A DNA stretch of 64,000 nucleotides. Source: Urechidicola vernalis. Lineage in GTDB: Bacteria > Bacteroidota > Bacteroidia > Flavobacteriales > Flavobacteriaceae. The position numbers and the translations under genes were made by a program. The DNA is taken from assembly GCF_031846385.1 (NCBI RefSeq), contig NZ_JAVRHV010000004.1:124001-188000 (forward strand), in the 5' to 3' direction. Positions 9,501 to 18,600 of the stretch are shown here, piece after piece. Position 1 is the stretch's first letter, and each line of letters opens with the position of its first letter. Under the pieces are notes generated by a model. It was not told the origin of the DNA, did no database searches, and saw only the letters and a program-made list of their open reading frames with translations.

Positions 9501-9620
9501 ACTAAGTATAAGGGATATGATCCAGGGGCCTCAAATGGTGCTCCAATTGGAGGTGGAATAGATTATGGTTTTTATCCAATACCTAGAACATATTTGTTAG
9601 GACTTAATTTAACTTTTTAA
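6576..9620 (+). CDS. SusC/RagA-type TonB-dependent outer-membrane glycan transporter
   Basis: Outer-membrane barrel that, with the SusD partner, imports oligosaccharides using TonB energy; the locus points to beta-1,3-glucan (laminarin) fragments. It has 1014 residues. A signal peptide ends near residue 19 (ILGFS/QNVS). Then come a carboxypeptidase-regulatory-like domain (about 20-105, with GEPLPGVSVIIKDSNTGTST), the TonB-box region LDEVVVIGYG and KKRELTGAVSTV, the plug (about 115-225, IRIRGISTNGSGGPLVIIDG and a VLKDAQAAIYGTVGANGVV motif), and the 22-strand barrel ending in the aromatic C-terminus LGLNLTF. It is the first gene of the operon after the regulator and has its own promoter region with regulator-box candidates. 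SusD follows after 9 bases. Confidence 0.97.
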   Translation: MNSKILFFGFFITSILGFSQNVSVSGVVSDESTGEPLPGVSVIIKDSNTGTSTDFDGLFYLDDVPINSVLIVSSIGFKEVEVVVLNAEPLNIALTEDTATLDEVVVIGYGSQKKRELTGAVSTVSSQTLDKLKPVKVEQALQGTVTGVNVTTQSGAPGAGLDIRIRGISTNGSGGPLVIIDGYQGDLSILNPNDIETITVLKDAQAAIYGTVGANGVVLVTTKQGRKNAKTKFNFNSSVGFQEATREISLLNEREYALLLNESYAAGGQEIPFDDVSGLSEGTDWQGEVLNSGVPIISHDISVSGGSEKISYALSGSHVYQQGIIAPKKSDFRRNTARLYLGAELFPKLHMKTNIIYTYLDRDAINDSGLGSVLFNGLNSPPNLDPYDSEGNYSLIPNTTGLGIEIINPLAQIDNTYNDYDLNKLNGSFTLDYDFTEDLKLTGRIGFNNGNSKGKSFSKIVDYGGKVFDVTKSSVSQNRITDNDYSLDFFLSYDKLIKEDHKLNATVGTTIYKQWGSGLFATGYDIPNNSWEFADISLATGTVEARSVGSYEYDERRLSYFARVQYDYKGKYLLSAMFRRDASSRFGPENRVGYFPSATFGWVASDESFLEDSKYIDFFKIRASYGVLGNDNIGNNGYVGSLDGEGVYVFDGNLVTGTAIGQLANPELQWEEAKKFDVGIDLNFLENKISIVADYFINTRDNLLIQNIPVSGIVGVNGPGGASPTINAGVVRNSGFEFAVTYKDDFSDDFSLNTSFNITTLDNEVLEVNNSTGFLEGGSFGVGQPAPSRMEVGYPIGYFYGYKTYGIFQNEAELFQHPSQLSLGAEAAPGDLRYVDLNEDGVIDANDRTYLGDPIPDVTMGFNISLNYKDLDFVSYVFASVGNEMVRNYERALSDVNRLNYVLDRWTGEGTSNEVPRVTTAATANNVFSDFYVEDASYVRIQNIQLGYTIPVDYTEKVGIEKLRLYAGVNNLYTFTKYKGYDPGASNGAPIGGGIDYGFYPIPRTYLLGLNLTF

Positions 9621-9629
9621 ACGATTAGT

Positions 9630-11090
9630 ATGAAAAATTTAAAAAATATTTTAATGTGTTTGGTTTTGTCGACGCTCGTATTTAGTTGCGGAGATGATTT
9701 TGTTGATCGAGAGCCAGTTTATAATATTGATTCAGAGAATTATTTTAACGGTGAAACAGATTACTATAATGCATTAATTGGCGCCTACGATTTATTACAG
9801 GCTTCCTATGTAAATGTTATACTTGGGGAAATCGCATCGAATAATTCTCTTTGCGGTGGCGAAAGTGCAAATGATGTAATTGGTTTTCAGCAGGTCGATG
9901 ATATGATACATACTCCTGTTAATAGTAATGTTAAAGATATCTGGAATTGGATGTTTGCAGGTGTTAATAGAGCAAACTACATTCTAGAATTTCAAGATAA
10001 AACAGATTTTGAAGGGAAGCAAATTATACTTGGAGAAGCTCGATTTTTAAGGGCTTACTATAATTTCGAATTGGTTAAGTGGTTTGGAGGTATTCCATTA
10101 AAAGAAACTCGCTTTGTAACTGGTGATGAAATCAATATCCCTAGATCTTCAGTCAGCGAAGTATATGCTCTAATCGAAAGTGATTTAGAATTTGCGATTT
10201 CAAATTTATCTTATGAAGCTCCTCAAATTGGTAGAGCTACCAAAGGTTCGGCACAAGCACTTTTAGGTAAGGCGTTTTTGTATCAGAAGAAGTATACAGA
10301 GGCTGTTGCAGTATTTGAAAGTTTAATTAACAATGGACCGTATGATTTAGTTCAGGATTATGACACTTTATTTGAAGAAATTGGAGAGAATGGAATCGAA
10401 TCTGTTTTTGAAGTTCAATATACAGATGTAGAAGGTGCCGGATTCGGATGTCTTCAATGTAGTGAAGGAAATGTAGCTGTTGGATTCAACGGGATTAGGA
10501 ATTATACTGGCCCTGAATTTTCGTCTGGTTTTAGTTTTAATGTACCCACTCAAGAGGCTGCGGATGCATTTGAAGATGGCGACCTAAGAAAGGACGTTGC
10601 CATATTAGATATTGAGGAATGGGCACAATCAACTGGGGCAACATATGGAGTTGGTTATGAACATACTGGTTTTTTTAATAGAAAATATATACCTAGAACC
10701 AGAAGTTCGGATGCTCAGAATGATTTAAACCTAACAAATCCAAACAATTATAGATCGATACGATTTGCAGATGTGTTATTAATGGCTGCTGAGGCAAATA
10801 ATGTTGGCGGTATTAATAATGCACGCGCTTTGAGTTATTTAAACAGAGTTAGAAGTCGAGCAGGACTAGATGCCTTAAGTGTAAATGATCAAGAAGAGTT
10901 GACAAACTTAATTTATAACGAAAGAAGAGTAGAGTTACTAGGTGAAGGTCATCACTTTTTCGATTTAGTGAGAACGGGAAGAGGTAGTAATATTACTGGA
11001 TTCACATCAAATAAGAACGAATTATTTCCGATTCCGTTGGAAGAAATTGAATTTTCAAACGGCAATTGGACTCAAAATCAAGGATACTAA
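9630..11090 (+). CDS. SusD/RagB-type outer-membrane glycan-binding lipoprotein
   Basis: Surface lid of the SusC transporter that captures glycan. It has 486 residues, normal for the family. The lipoprotein signal ends at Cys20 (LVFSC), followed by GDDF. Acidic residues at +2/+3 match the Bacteroidota lipoprotein export signal, so a surface location is predicted. The N-terminal RagB/SusD helical region shows IWNWMFAGVNRANYIL and ARFLRAYYNFELVKWFGGIPL (TPR-like scaffold), and the C-terminal part shows RLADVLLMAAEA-like and NERRVELLGEGHHFFDLVR signatures. Its position right after SusC and before the PKD binding protein and GH16 fixes its role in beta-1,3-glucan uptake. The exact ligand chain length cannot be read from sequence. 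Confidence 0.97.
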   Translation: MKNLKNILMCLVLSTLVFSCGDDFVDREPVYNIDSENYFNGETDYYNALIGAYDLLQASYVNVILGEIASNNSLCGGESANDVIGFQQVDDMIHTPVNSNVKDIWNWMFAGVNRANYILEFQDKTDFEGKQIILGEARFLRAYYNFELVKWFGGIPLKETRFVTGDEINIPRSSVSEVYALIESDLEFAISNLSYEAPQIGRATKGSAQALLGKAFLYQKKYTEAVAVFESLINNGPYDLVQDYDTLFEEIGENGIESVFEVQYTDVEGAGFGCLQCSEGNVAVGFNGIRNYTGPEFSSGFSFNVPTQEAADAFEDGDLRKDVAILDIEEWAQSTGATYGVGYEHTGFFNRKYIPRTRSSDAQNDLNLTNPNNYRSIRFADVLLMAAEANNVGGINNARALSYLNRVRSRAGLDALSVNDQEELTNLIYNERRVELLGEGHHFFDLVRTGRGSNITGFTSNKNELFPIPLEEIEFSNGNWTQNQGY

Positions 11091-11101
11091 AAACAACAAT
11101 T

Positions 11102-13798
11102 ATGAAAGCAATAAAATATATTTCAACTTTTCTAATCGCTCTTTTTATTTTTTCAAATTGCGAAGATGACAACGAAGATTATTTAATAAAAATAGACGAT
11201 CCAACTAATGTTACAGCATTGGTTACAATAAGTCAAGATAATTCAGGCTTAGTAACGATAGTGCCTACTGGTGATGGCGTATCAAAATACAATATAGATT
11301 TTGGAGACGGTTCCGAAAAATTATTGAATATTTCTCCAGGTAATTATAGCAACCATATTTATAAAGAGGGCAGTTATGAGTTAATACTTACCGCTTTAGG
11401 TTTAAGTGGAAATGAAGTTTCGGTAACAATTCCGGTAACTGTTTCATTTAATGCGCCTGAAAACCTTGAGGTCGCTATTGAAAATGATCCGCTAATATCT
11501 AAACAAGTAAATGTAACTGCTACAGCAGATTTTGCCATGAATTATGAAGTTTATTTTGGTGAAGATATGGAAGCGGAGCCAGTTGTTGCGAATATTGGAG
11601 AAATGGCATCCTACACTTATACTACTGCTGGAACTTATACCATTAAAGTAGTAGCAATGGGTGGGGCAATTCAAACCACAGAATACACAGAGGAATTTGA
11701 AGTTACGGAAATATTAAACCCATTAGAATCTGCACCAGAACAACCTGCTCGTATGGAATCAGATTATATAGCAGTTTATAGTGATGATTATACCGTTGTA
11801 GATGGTTCTAATTATAACCCAGATTGGGGTCAATCTAGTCAAGGAAGTAGTTTTGAAGAATTTGATTTAGAAGGAGACAAAATGCTTCAATATATAAACT
11901 TGAGTTATCAAGGGATTGAATTGGGTGCAAATATTAACGCAAGTATGCAGGAATTCTTGCATATCGATATTTGGACAACTAATGTAAACTCTATTGATAT
12001 TTATCCTTTGCCAGAGGGAATTGCAGCAGAAGATGAAAAGTTTGTATCTAAAGAATTAGTAAGTCAAGAATGGACCAGTTTTGATATTCCGTTATCAGAA
12101 TTTACGGATCAAGGGCTGACGTTAGATAATTTGAAACAGTTTAAATTTGTTGGAACTCCTTGGGCAGAAGGAACAGTATTTATAGACAACATATATTTCT
12201 ATAAAGCACCAGCTGATTGCGAGGCAGAAGTTGCGGAAAATATAGATCCTTCTATGGGTAACATTAATTGGACATTTATGACTGCTGATGCCGCACATGC
12301 ATTTGAACCATTTGGAAATATTTCATCTGGAATTGTACCAAATCCAATTAGTGATGATATTAACTCAAGTTGCAACGTGCAACAATATTCAAAAACTGCT
12401 GGTTGTGAAACTTGGTCTGGAGTTGGGAAAGCACTTTCAAATCCAATTGATTTAATTACCAATGTAGATAGAATATTTACAATGAAAGTTCTTGCCGAAG
12501 ATCATCCAACTGAAGTTACGTTGAGATTAGAATTTGAACCTTTTCCAAATGTAGATCCTTTTGCAGAGGCGGTTCAAACTATTTCTGCTGTTGGTGTATG
12601 GGAAGAGTTAACATTTGATTTTTCTGCCCATAATGATAAAACGTTCAAAAGTATAATTGTTTATTTTGATAGAAATAATGCATGTGATGATGCGGTTTAT
12701 TATTTCGATGATATTGTTCAAAGCGGAGGAAGTACCCCGCCTCCAATGATGGGAGATATTATGGATTTTGAACCTGGAAGTTCTGAGTTTACTTGGGCCG
12801 GATTTGGAGATGCAAATTTTGCAGCTATTCCAGCTTCTGTAATAATGAATCCAGATGCGAGCGGAATAAATACTAGTATGAACGTTGTTGAGATTGAAAA
12901 AACGATAGGGGCTCAAACTTGGGCGGGAGCGAGTACCGATTTAAATGGTACTGCAGATTTTTCAACGGCTACTACAATCGATGTTAAAGTTTGGTCACCT
13001 AGACCGAACACTCCTATACTATTTAAAATGGAAGATTCGACATCTCCACTTGATGGAAATGGAAATCCAACCGTATTCGTAGAAGTCATTGCGAATTCTA
13101 CAATGGCAAATACTTGGGAGACTGTTTCTTTTGATTTGACGTCTGATAGTAGTTTTAGCACTTCTATTTCTTATGATAGAGTAATTCTATTCCCAGATTT
13201 TGGGAATTCAGGAAATGGAGAGAAATTTTATTTTGATGATATAACTATTATGATAGATGAAGGCGGGGCTACAATATCAACTACGCAAATCGATTTGCCA
13301 GTAGATTTCGAAAGTTCAACTATAGATTATACTTTGACCGATTTTGGAGATAATATTTCCTCGATAGTGGTAGACCCAACAAGCGCTAGTAATACCGTAG
13401 CACAAGTTATTAAGCCGGTAGTGGCACCGCTTTGGGCCGGAACAACAATTGGAACAGAAGCAGGATTTGCTTCTAACATCCCAATATCTTTAACGAATTC
13501 AAAAATGACCGTAAGGGTTTGGTCTCCCGATGCAGGAACACCTATTCGTTTAAAAATTGAGGACGCTAACGATCCTACACATACTTGCGAAACTGAGGTG
13601 AATACAACTGTTGCAGGCGGATGGGAAACATTGGAATTTGATTTTACTAATCAAGCTCCAGGTACGGAATCATTAAGTGTAGGATTATCGAACGGTTGGA
13701 TTTATAATAAGGCGTCTATCTTTTTCAATTTTGGAACGGACGGGGCAACAGCTGGTGAGAAAACCTATTATTTTGATGATGTAATTTTTGTTCAATAA
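11102..13798 (+). CDS. Multi-modular surface glycan-binding lipoprotein with PKD domains (SusE/F-position)
   Basis: Probably binds laminarin at the cell surface and feeds the SusCD pore. An in-frame start exists at 11066, but the ATG at 11102 gives a proper lipoprotein signal (Cys20 in IFSNC followed by EDDNED) and is chosen; the 898-residue product then starts 11 bases after the SusD stop. The acidic tail after Cys predicts surface export. Order of parts: two PKD/Ig-like domains (about 28-200), a beta-sandwich module (about 215-375, ending FIDNIYFYKAP), then three related modules of about 170 residues. Each of the three repeats a pattern of an opening acidic/aromatic strand, a W-(A/S)-G motif (ETWSGVG, QTWAGAS, PLWAGTT) and a closing YYFDD motif. 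These resemble carbohydrate-binding beta-sandwiches. No catalytic residues were recognised. Confidence 0.85.
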   Translation: MKAIKYISTFLIALFIFSNCEDDNEDYLIKIDDPTNVTALVTISQDNSGLVTIVPTGDGVSKYNIDFGDGSEKLLNISPGNYSNHIYKEGSYELILTALGLSGNEVSVTIPVTVSFNAPENLEVAIENDPLISKQVNVTATADFAMNYEVYFGEDMEAEPVVANIGEMASYTYTTAGTYTIKVVAMGGAIQTTEYTEEFEVTEILNPLESAPEQPARMESDYIAVYSDDYTVVDGSNYNPDWGQSSQGSSFEEFDLEGDKMLQYINLSYQGIELGANINASMQEFLHIDIWTTNVNSIDIYPLPEGIAAEDEKFVSKELVSQEWTSFDIPLSEFTDQGLTLDNLKQFKFVGTPWAEGTVFIDNIYFYKAPADCEAEVAENIDPSMGNINWTFMTADAAHAFEPFGNISSGIVPNPISDDINSSCNVQQYSKTAGCETWSGVGKALSNPIDLITNVDRIFTMKVLAEDHPTEVTLRLEFEPFPNVDPFAEAVQTISAVGVWEELTFDFSAHNDKTFKSIIVYFDRNNACDDAVYYFDDIVQSGGSTPPPMMGDIMDFEPGSSEFTWAGFGDANFAAIPASVIMNPDASGINTSMNVVEIEKTIGAQTWAGASTDLNGTADFSTATTIDVKVWSPRPNTPILFKMEDSTSPLDGNGNPTVFVEVIANSTMANTWETVSFDLTSDSSFSTSISYDRVILFPDFGNSGNGEKFYFDDITIMIDEGGATISTTQIDLPVDFESSTIDYTLTDFGDNISSIVVDPTSASNTVAQVIKPVVAPLWAGTTIGTEAGFASNIPISLTNSKMTVRVWSPDAGTPIRLKIEDANDPTHTCETEVNTTVAGGWETLEFDFTNQAPGTESLSVGLSNGWIYNKASIFFNFGTDGATAGEKTYYFDDVIFVQ

Positions 13799-13812
13799 GT
13801 AAAAAAATAAAA

Positions 13813-15489
13813 ATGAAGATATTTAGTTTAAGATATATCTGCTCTTTTTTAGTAATGTTAACATTTTTTTCTTGCGAAGAGGATGATGCTATAATTGGAG
13901 ATATTACGGCAGCAACGAATGTTGTTGTCCAAGCCGAAATTGTTGGGGCATATGATAATTTTCCAGATGGGGATGGTTCAGGCCTAGTGATTTTTACCAT
14001 CACTGCAGAAGACGCAATTACCTATCAAATAAATTTTGGTGATGGATTGAAAGAATTAGTTCCAACGGGTAAGATTACCCATAGGTATTCAGGTAACCCA
14101 GGAGTAAACACATACACTGTTACTGTAAATGCAATAGGTACCGGTGGACTAGCGTCAACAGTTTCGATATCAATAGATGTTTTTAGTTCTTTTGATAATC
14201 AAGAAGTTAAAGATCTATTGACTGGGGGGCAAGGAGCATCAAAGACGTGGTATTTAGATGCAGAAAAAGTGGGGCATTTAGGAGTAGGGCCGGCATATGC
14301 AGGAATTGACGGTGCATGGTGGTGGCCAAAATGGTACGAGGCACAACCATATGAAAAATGTAATGACGATGCTTCTAGTTGTTTTTGTAATGATGAATTG
14401 ACTTTTTCTCTAGATGCAGAAAATCAATTGACTTATGTGTTAGATAATATGGGCGCAACGTTTTTTAATAAGGCTCATTCAGGTTTAGGAGGCGATGACG
14501 TCTGTCTAGATTATGATTCTTCTGGAACAAGTATAGTATCATTAGCACCGTCTTCAGTTGATTGGTCTACAGTGGAGGATCCTGATTTTGAATCTACAGA
14601 GACTGTTATGAATTTTTCAGATGATAAATTTATGGGATATTATGTAAGTTCAAGTTCTTATGAAATAATATCTATTTCAGAGACTGAAATGTATGTGAGA
14701 ACTATAGATGGATTAGATTCTGCATTGGCTTGGTATTTACGTTATACAACGACACCTGGATCTGGTTCTGAAGAATTGGATGTTATTTATACAGATCTAG
14801 TATGGCAAGACGAATTCGAAATGGATGGTTTACCTGATACTGCAAATTGGACATATGATCTTGGCGCAGGTGGCTGGGGTAATAATGAATCTCAATTTTA
14901 CACCGATAGATCAAATAATTCAAAAGTTGAAAATGGAGCGTTGATTATAACAGCGAAGCGAGAAGATTTTGGAGGAGAAAACTTCACATCAGCAAGGTTA
15001 AAATCTCAAGGTTTGCAAGAGTTTCAGTATGGAAGAATAGATATTTCGGCTAAATTGCCAGAAGGAGGGGGTACTTGGCCTGCATTATGGATGTTAGGTG
15101 CAAATTTTGAAACAGTTGGATGGCCAACTTGTGGAGAAATTGATATTATGGAACATGTGGGTAATAATCCAGGTTATGTTCAAAGCGCAATTCACACTCC
15201 TTCTAGTTTTGGAAATACTGTTAATAAAGGAGGTGCAGATATATTAAATCAGAGTTCGGAGTATCATTTGTATTCAGTGAATTGGTCTCCTAATCAAATA
15301 TCATTTTTGGTGGATGATGAAATAATTTACACTTATAATCCGGGTATCAAAGATTTGGCTACATGGCCATTTGATGCGCCACAATTTTTAATATTAAATA
15401 TTGCAATGGGAGGAACCCTTGGAGGAACTATTGATCCTGGGTTCGTAGAATCGACTATGGAAATAGATTATATTCGAGTTTATCAGTAA
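13813..15489 (+). CDS. GH16 endo-beta-1,3-glucanase (laminarinase) lipoprotein with N-terminal PKD domain
   Basis: Surface enzyme that cuts laminarin internally to give oligosaccharides for SusCD. It has 558 residues. The lipoprotein signal ends at Cys21 (FFSC) followed by EEDD, an export signal for the outer face. A PKD/Ig-like domain spans about 30-120. A middle domain of unknown fold (about 130-310, rich in W and with the cysteine cluster CNDDASSCFC) follows, then the GH16 catalytic domain (about 320-558). The active-site signature GEIDIMEHVG gives nucleophile Glu442, assisting Asp444 and acid/base Glu447. The extra residue in E-I-D-I-M-E is the form usual for laminarinases and bacterial lichenase-type GH16. 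The closing AMGGTLGG and MEIDYIRVYQ are also typical. A hairpin follows the stop, so this ends the susCD transcription unit. Confidence 0.94.
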   Translation: MKIFSLRYICSFLVMLTFFSCEEDDAIIGDITAATNVVVQAEIVGAYDNFPDGDGSGLVIFTITAEDAITYQINFGDGLKELVPTGKITHRYSGNPGVNTYTVTVNAIGTGGLASTVSISIDVFSSFDNQEVKDLLTGGQGASKTWYLDAEKVGHLGVGPAYAGIDGAWWWPKWYEAQPYEKCNDDASSCFCNDELTFSLDAENQLTYVLDNMGATFFNKAHSGLGGDDVCLDYDSSGTSIVSLAPSSVDWSTVEDPDFESTETVMNFSDDKFMGYYVSSSSYEIISISETEMYVRTIDGLDSALAWYLRYTTTPGSGSEELDVIYTDLVWQDEFEMDGLPDTANWTYDLGAGGWGNNESQFYTDRSNNSKVENGALIITAKREDFGGENFTSARLKSQGLQEFQYGRIDISAKLPEGGGTWPALWMLGANFETVGWPTCGEIDIMEHVGNNPGYVQSAIHTPSSFGNTVNKGGADILNQSSEYHLYSVNWSPNQISFLVDDEIIYTYNPGIKDLATWPFDAPQFLILNIAMGGTLGGTIDPGFVESTMEIDYIRVYQ

Positions 15490-15507
15490 GATTAGTATTT
15501 ATTTTAA

Positions 15508-15539
15508 AAAGGTCGAAATGCTTCGTTGTTTCGACCTTT
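15508..15539 (+). terminator. Hairpin after GH16
   Basis: Perfect 11-base arms AAAGGTCGAAA and TTTCGACCTTT with a 10-base loop lie 18 bases after the GH16 stop. The T-run after it is short and broken, so this may be a partial terminator that lowers expression of the following phosphorylase genes. The next 100 bases hold the inverted repeat TTTACC-N6-GGTAAA (15558-15575) and probably a second promoter. Confidence 0.6.
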
Positions 15540-15641
15540 GTTATTGAAAAATATTAGTTTACCTTAAAGGGTAAAATAGGACCATAATAATTTTAGTAGG
15601 TTAATTTAAACTAAAGTTTAAGAATAATTGGAAAGAGAAAA

Positions 15642-18600
15642 ATGAATTCAAACAAAATATATATTGGTAACAGAGAGTTAAATATGGACTCTAAAGAAAT
15701 TAAAGGCGAATTATTACGATTTGAAAAAGAGAGCTTTTACAAAATAAGTAATTACGACGCCATGAGACCTTTTTTTATGAGTATTGTTAGTGACTCAGAC
15801 CATTGGATGTTTATTTCGAGTAAGGGAGGGCTATCAGCAGGTAGAAAAAATAGCGAGTCATCTTTATTTCCATATTATACTGATGATAAAATTACAGAAT
15901 CTTCGGAAGTTACAGGAAGCAAAACGATATTAAGAACCTTAAAAGAAGGCAAAACTTATTTATGGGAGCCTTTCTCAGATTATTATCAAGGCATTTACAA
16001 AATTGAAAGAAATTTATACAAGAATAGTTTTGGGAACAAGGTAATTTTTGAAGAGGTAAATCTTGATTTAGGATTAACCTTCAGATACCAATGGAATTCT
16101 AGTGATACGTATGGCTTTGTTAAAAAGTCAATGCTAATAAATAACACGGACTCCACAATACAAATAGAAATTTTAGACGGACTTCAAAACATCTTACCTT
16201 CGGGTCTATCTTCTGCTTTGCAGAATGCTTCAAGTAATTTGGTGGATGCCTATAAACGAAGTGAATTACAATCGGAAGTTGGGTTGGGTGTTTTTGCACT
16301 GAGTGCCATAATTGTTGATAGAGCTGAACCAAGTGAAGCCCTGAAAGCAAGTATAGTTTGGTGCGCAGGCCTTTCTAATGCAAAGTATTTAGTTTCTTCA
16401 TTACAACTTAATAATTTTAGAAAAGGATTTGCAATTGAACAAGAGGTGGATGTAAAAGCGGAAAAAGGAGGGTATTTTGTTAATGCTCAAATTAATTTGG
16501 ATGCAGATGAAAATAAGGAGTGGATTACCGTTGCAAATGTAAATCAGTCTGTATCTGAAGTTAATGAAATCATAGCCTTACTGAAATCAGAAACAGATAT
16601 TGAGGCATTATTGCAAAAAGAAATAGATGAAGGGGCTAAAAAATTAGTAGCCTTAAATGCGGCTTCAGATGGATTACAAATGTCTGCGGATAAAATGCGT
16701 GATGCAAGACATTTTTCGAACACTTTATTCAATATCATGCGTGGGGGTATTTTTGATTTCAATTATCAAATAGAAAAAAATGATTTTGTGAAATATCTTT
16801 ACAATGCCAATATTGAAGTATATCATAACGCGCAGGAAATTCTCAAATCGTTTAATGAATTTTTTGATTTAGGGTTCTTAATTAGCACTGCTAAAGATTC
16901 GAATGATTTCGATTTTAAAAGGCTATGCTTTGAATATTTGCCTCTAAAATTTAGTAGAAGACATGGTGATCCAAGTAGGCCTTGGAATCGTTTTTCTATT
17001 AACACCAAAAACGAAATTGATGGTTCGAAAATATTAGATTATCAAGGAAATTGGAGGGACATTTTCCAGAATTGGGAAGCGTTGGCTCATTCTTATCCAG
17101 ATTTTATTGATAGTATGATTCATAAATTTTTAAACGCATCTACATTTGAAGGATACAACCCATACAGAGTAACAAAAGATGGATTTGATTGGGAGGTTGA
17201 AGATCCGCATGATCCTTGGGCGTATATTGGGTATTGGGGAGATCATCAAATTATATACCTTTTAAAGTTTTTAGAATTTATAGAGGATCATTATCCTGAT
17301 AAATTGGCAGCTTATTTTTCAGAGAATATCTTTGTGTATGCCAATGTTCCATATAAAATAAAGTCGTATCAAGAGATTTTAAGAAATCCTAAAGATACCA
17401 TTGTATTTGATCAAAATTTACACGATAAAATTGCATCATTAAAAGCAGAAAAAGGAGCGGATGGAGCTTTATTATTAAATAAAAAAGGACAGGTTGCTAG
17501 AGCAACAATGATGGAGAAGTTATTAGCAACTGTGCTTGCAAAACTGAGTAATTTTATTCCGGAAGCGGGAATATGGATGAACACGCAAAGACCAGAATGG
17601 AATGATGCGAATAATGCATTGGTAGGTAATGGTGTTTCTATGGTAACGCTTTATTATTTAAGAAGATTTTTAAGTTTTTTTGAAAATGTAGTGGCGAAAT
17701 CTGAAACAAATAATTATGAAGTCTCAATAGAATTACAAGAGTTTTTCTTAGCAATTTATAAAACGTTCGAATCTAGTCAAGAATTATTACGAAACGATAT
17801 TTCTGATTCCGATAGAAAGACCATTTTAGATGGTTTAGGTAACGCAGGTAGTGAGTTTAGGGAGAGTGTTTATTCCAATGGTTTCTCAAATAATAAAATC
17901 TCGATTTCTAAAAATGAAATTCTAGATTTCGTTAAAATTTCGAACAGTTTTTTAGAACACAGTATTAGAGCAAACAAAAGAAAGGATAATTTATACCATG
18001 CCTATAATTTAATGACTGTTTCAAGTTCTTCAACAGTTACTGTTTCCTATTTAGATGAAATGTTAGAAGGCCAAGTTGCGGTATTGAGTTCTAAATATCT
18101 TAAACCAGAAGAAGTCTTAGATGTTTTAAATGGACTTAAGAATAGTGCATTGTTTAGACCAGATCAATACAGTTATATTTTATATCCAAATAAGCAATTA
18201 CCTGGATTTTTCGAGAAAAATTGCATTCCTGAAAATAGGGTTAAAGATTCAGAATTGTTACAAAAATTATTAGCAGATAAGAACCTACAAATAATTCAAA
18301 AAGATGTTGAAGGCAGCTATCATTTTAATGGGTCATTTAACAATGCCAATAGTTTAAAAGAAGCACTAGAACAATTAGATTCTTCTTTATACGGTTCACT
18401 TAAATCTAAGGATCAAGAATTATTGTTGGAGATTTTTGAAGAGGTTTTTAATCATAAAGCATTTACCGGTCGTTCGGGTACGTTTTATGGATATGAAGGA
18501 TTAGGTTCTATCTATTGGCATATGGTTTCTAAATTGGTTTTAGCAATTCAAGAAACCTGTTTAACGGCGATCCAATCGAATGCAGATGAAGTTGTTTTAG

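Noticed and set aside
11066..11101. Upstream in-frame start of the PKD binding protein
   Set aside because: It would put 12 extra residues before the lipoprotein signal and overlap the SusD gene by 25 bases; the ATG at 11102 gives a standard lipobox position.
12608..12916. Minus-strand open frame inside the binding-protein gene
   Set aside because: It lies wholly opposite conserved repeat modules; no start context or recognisable domain.
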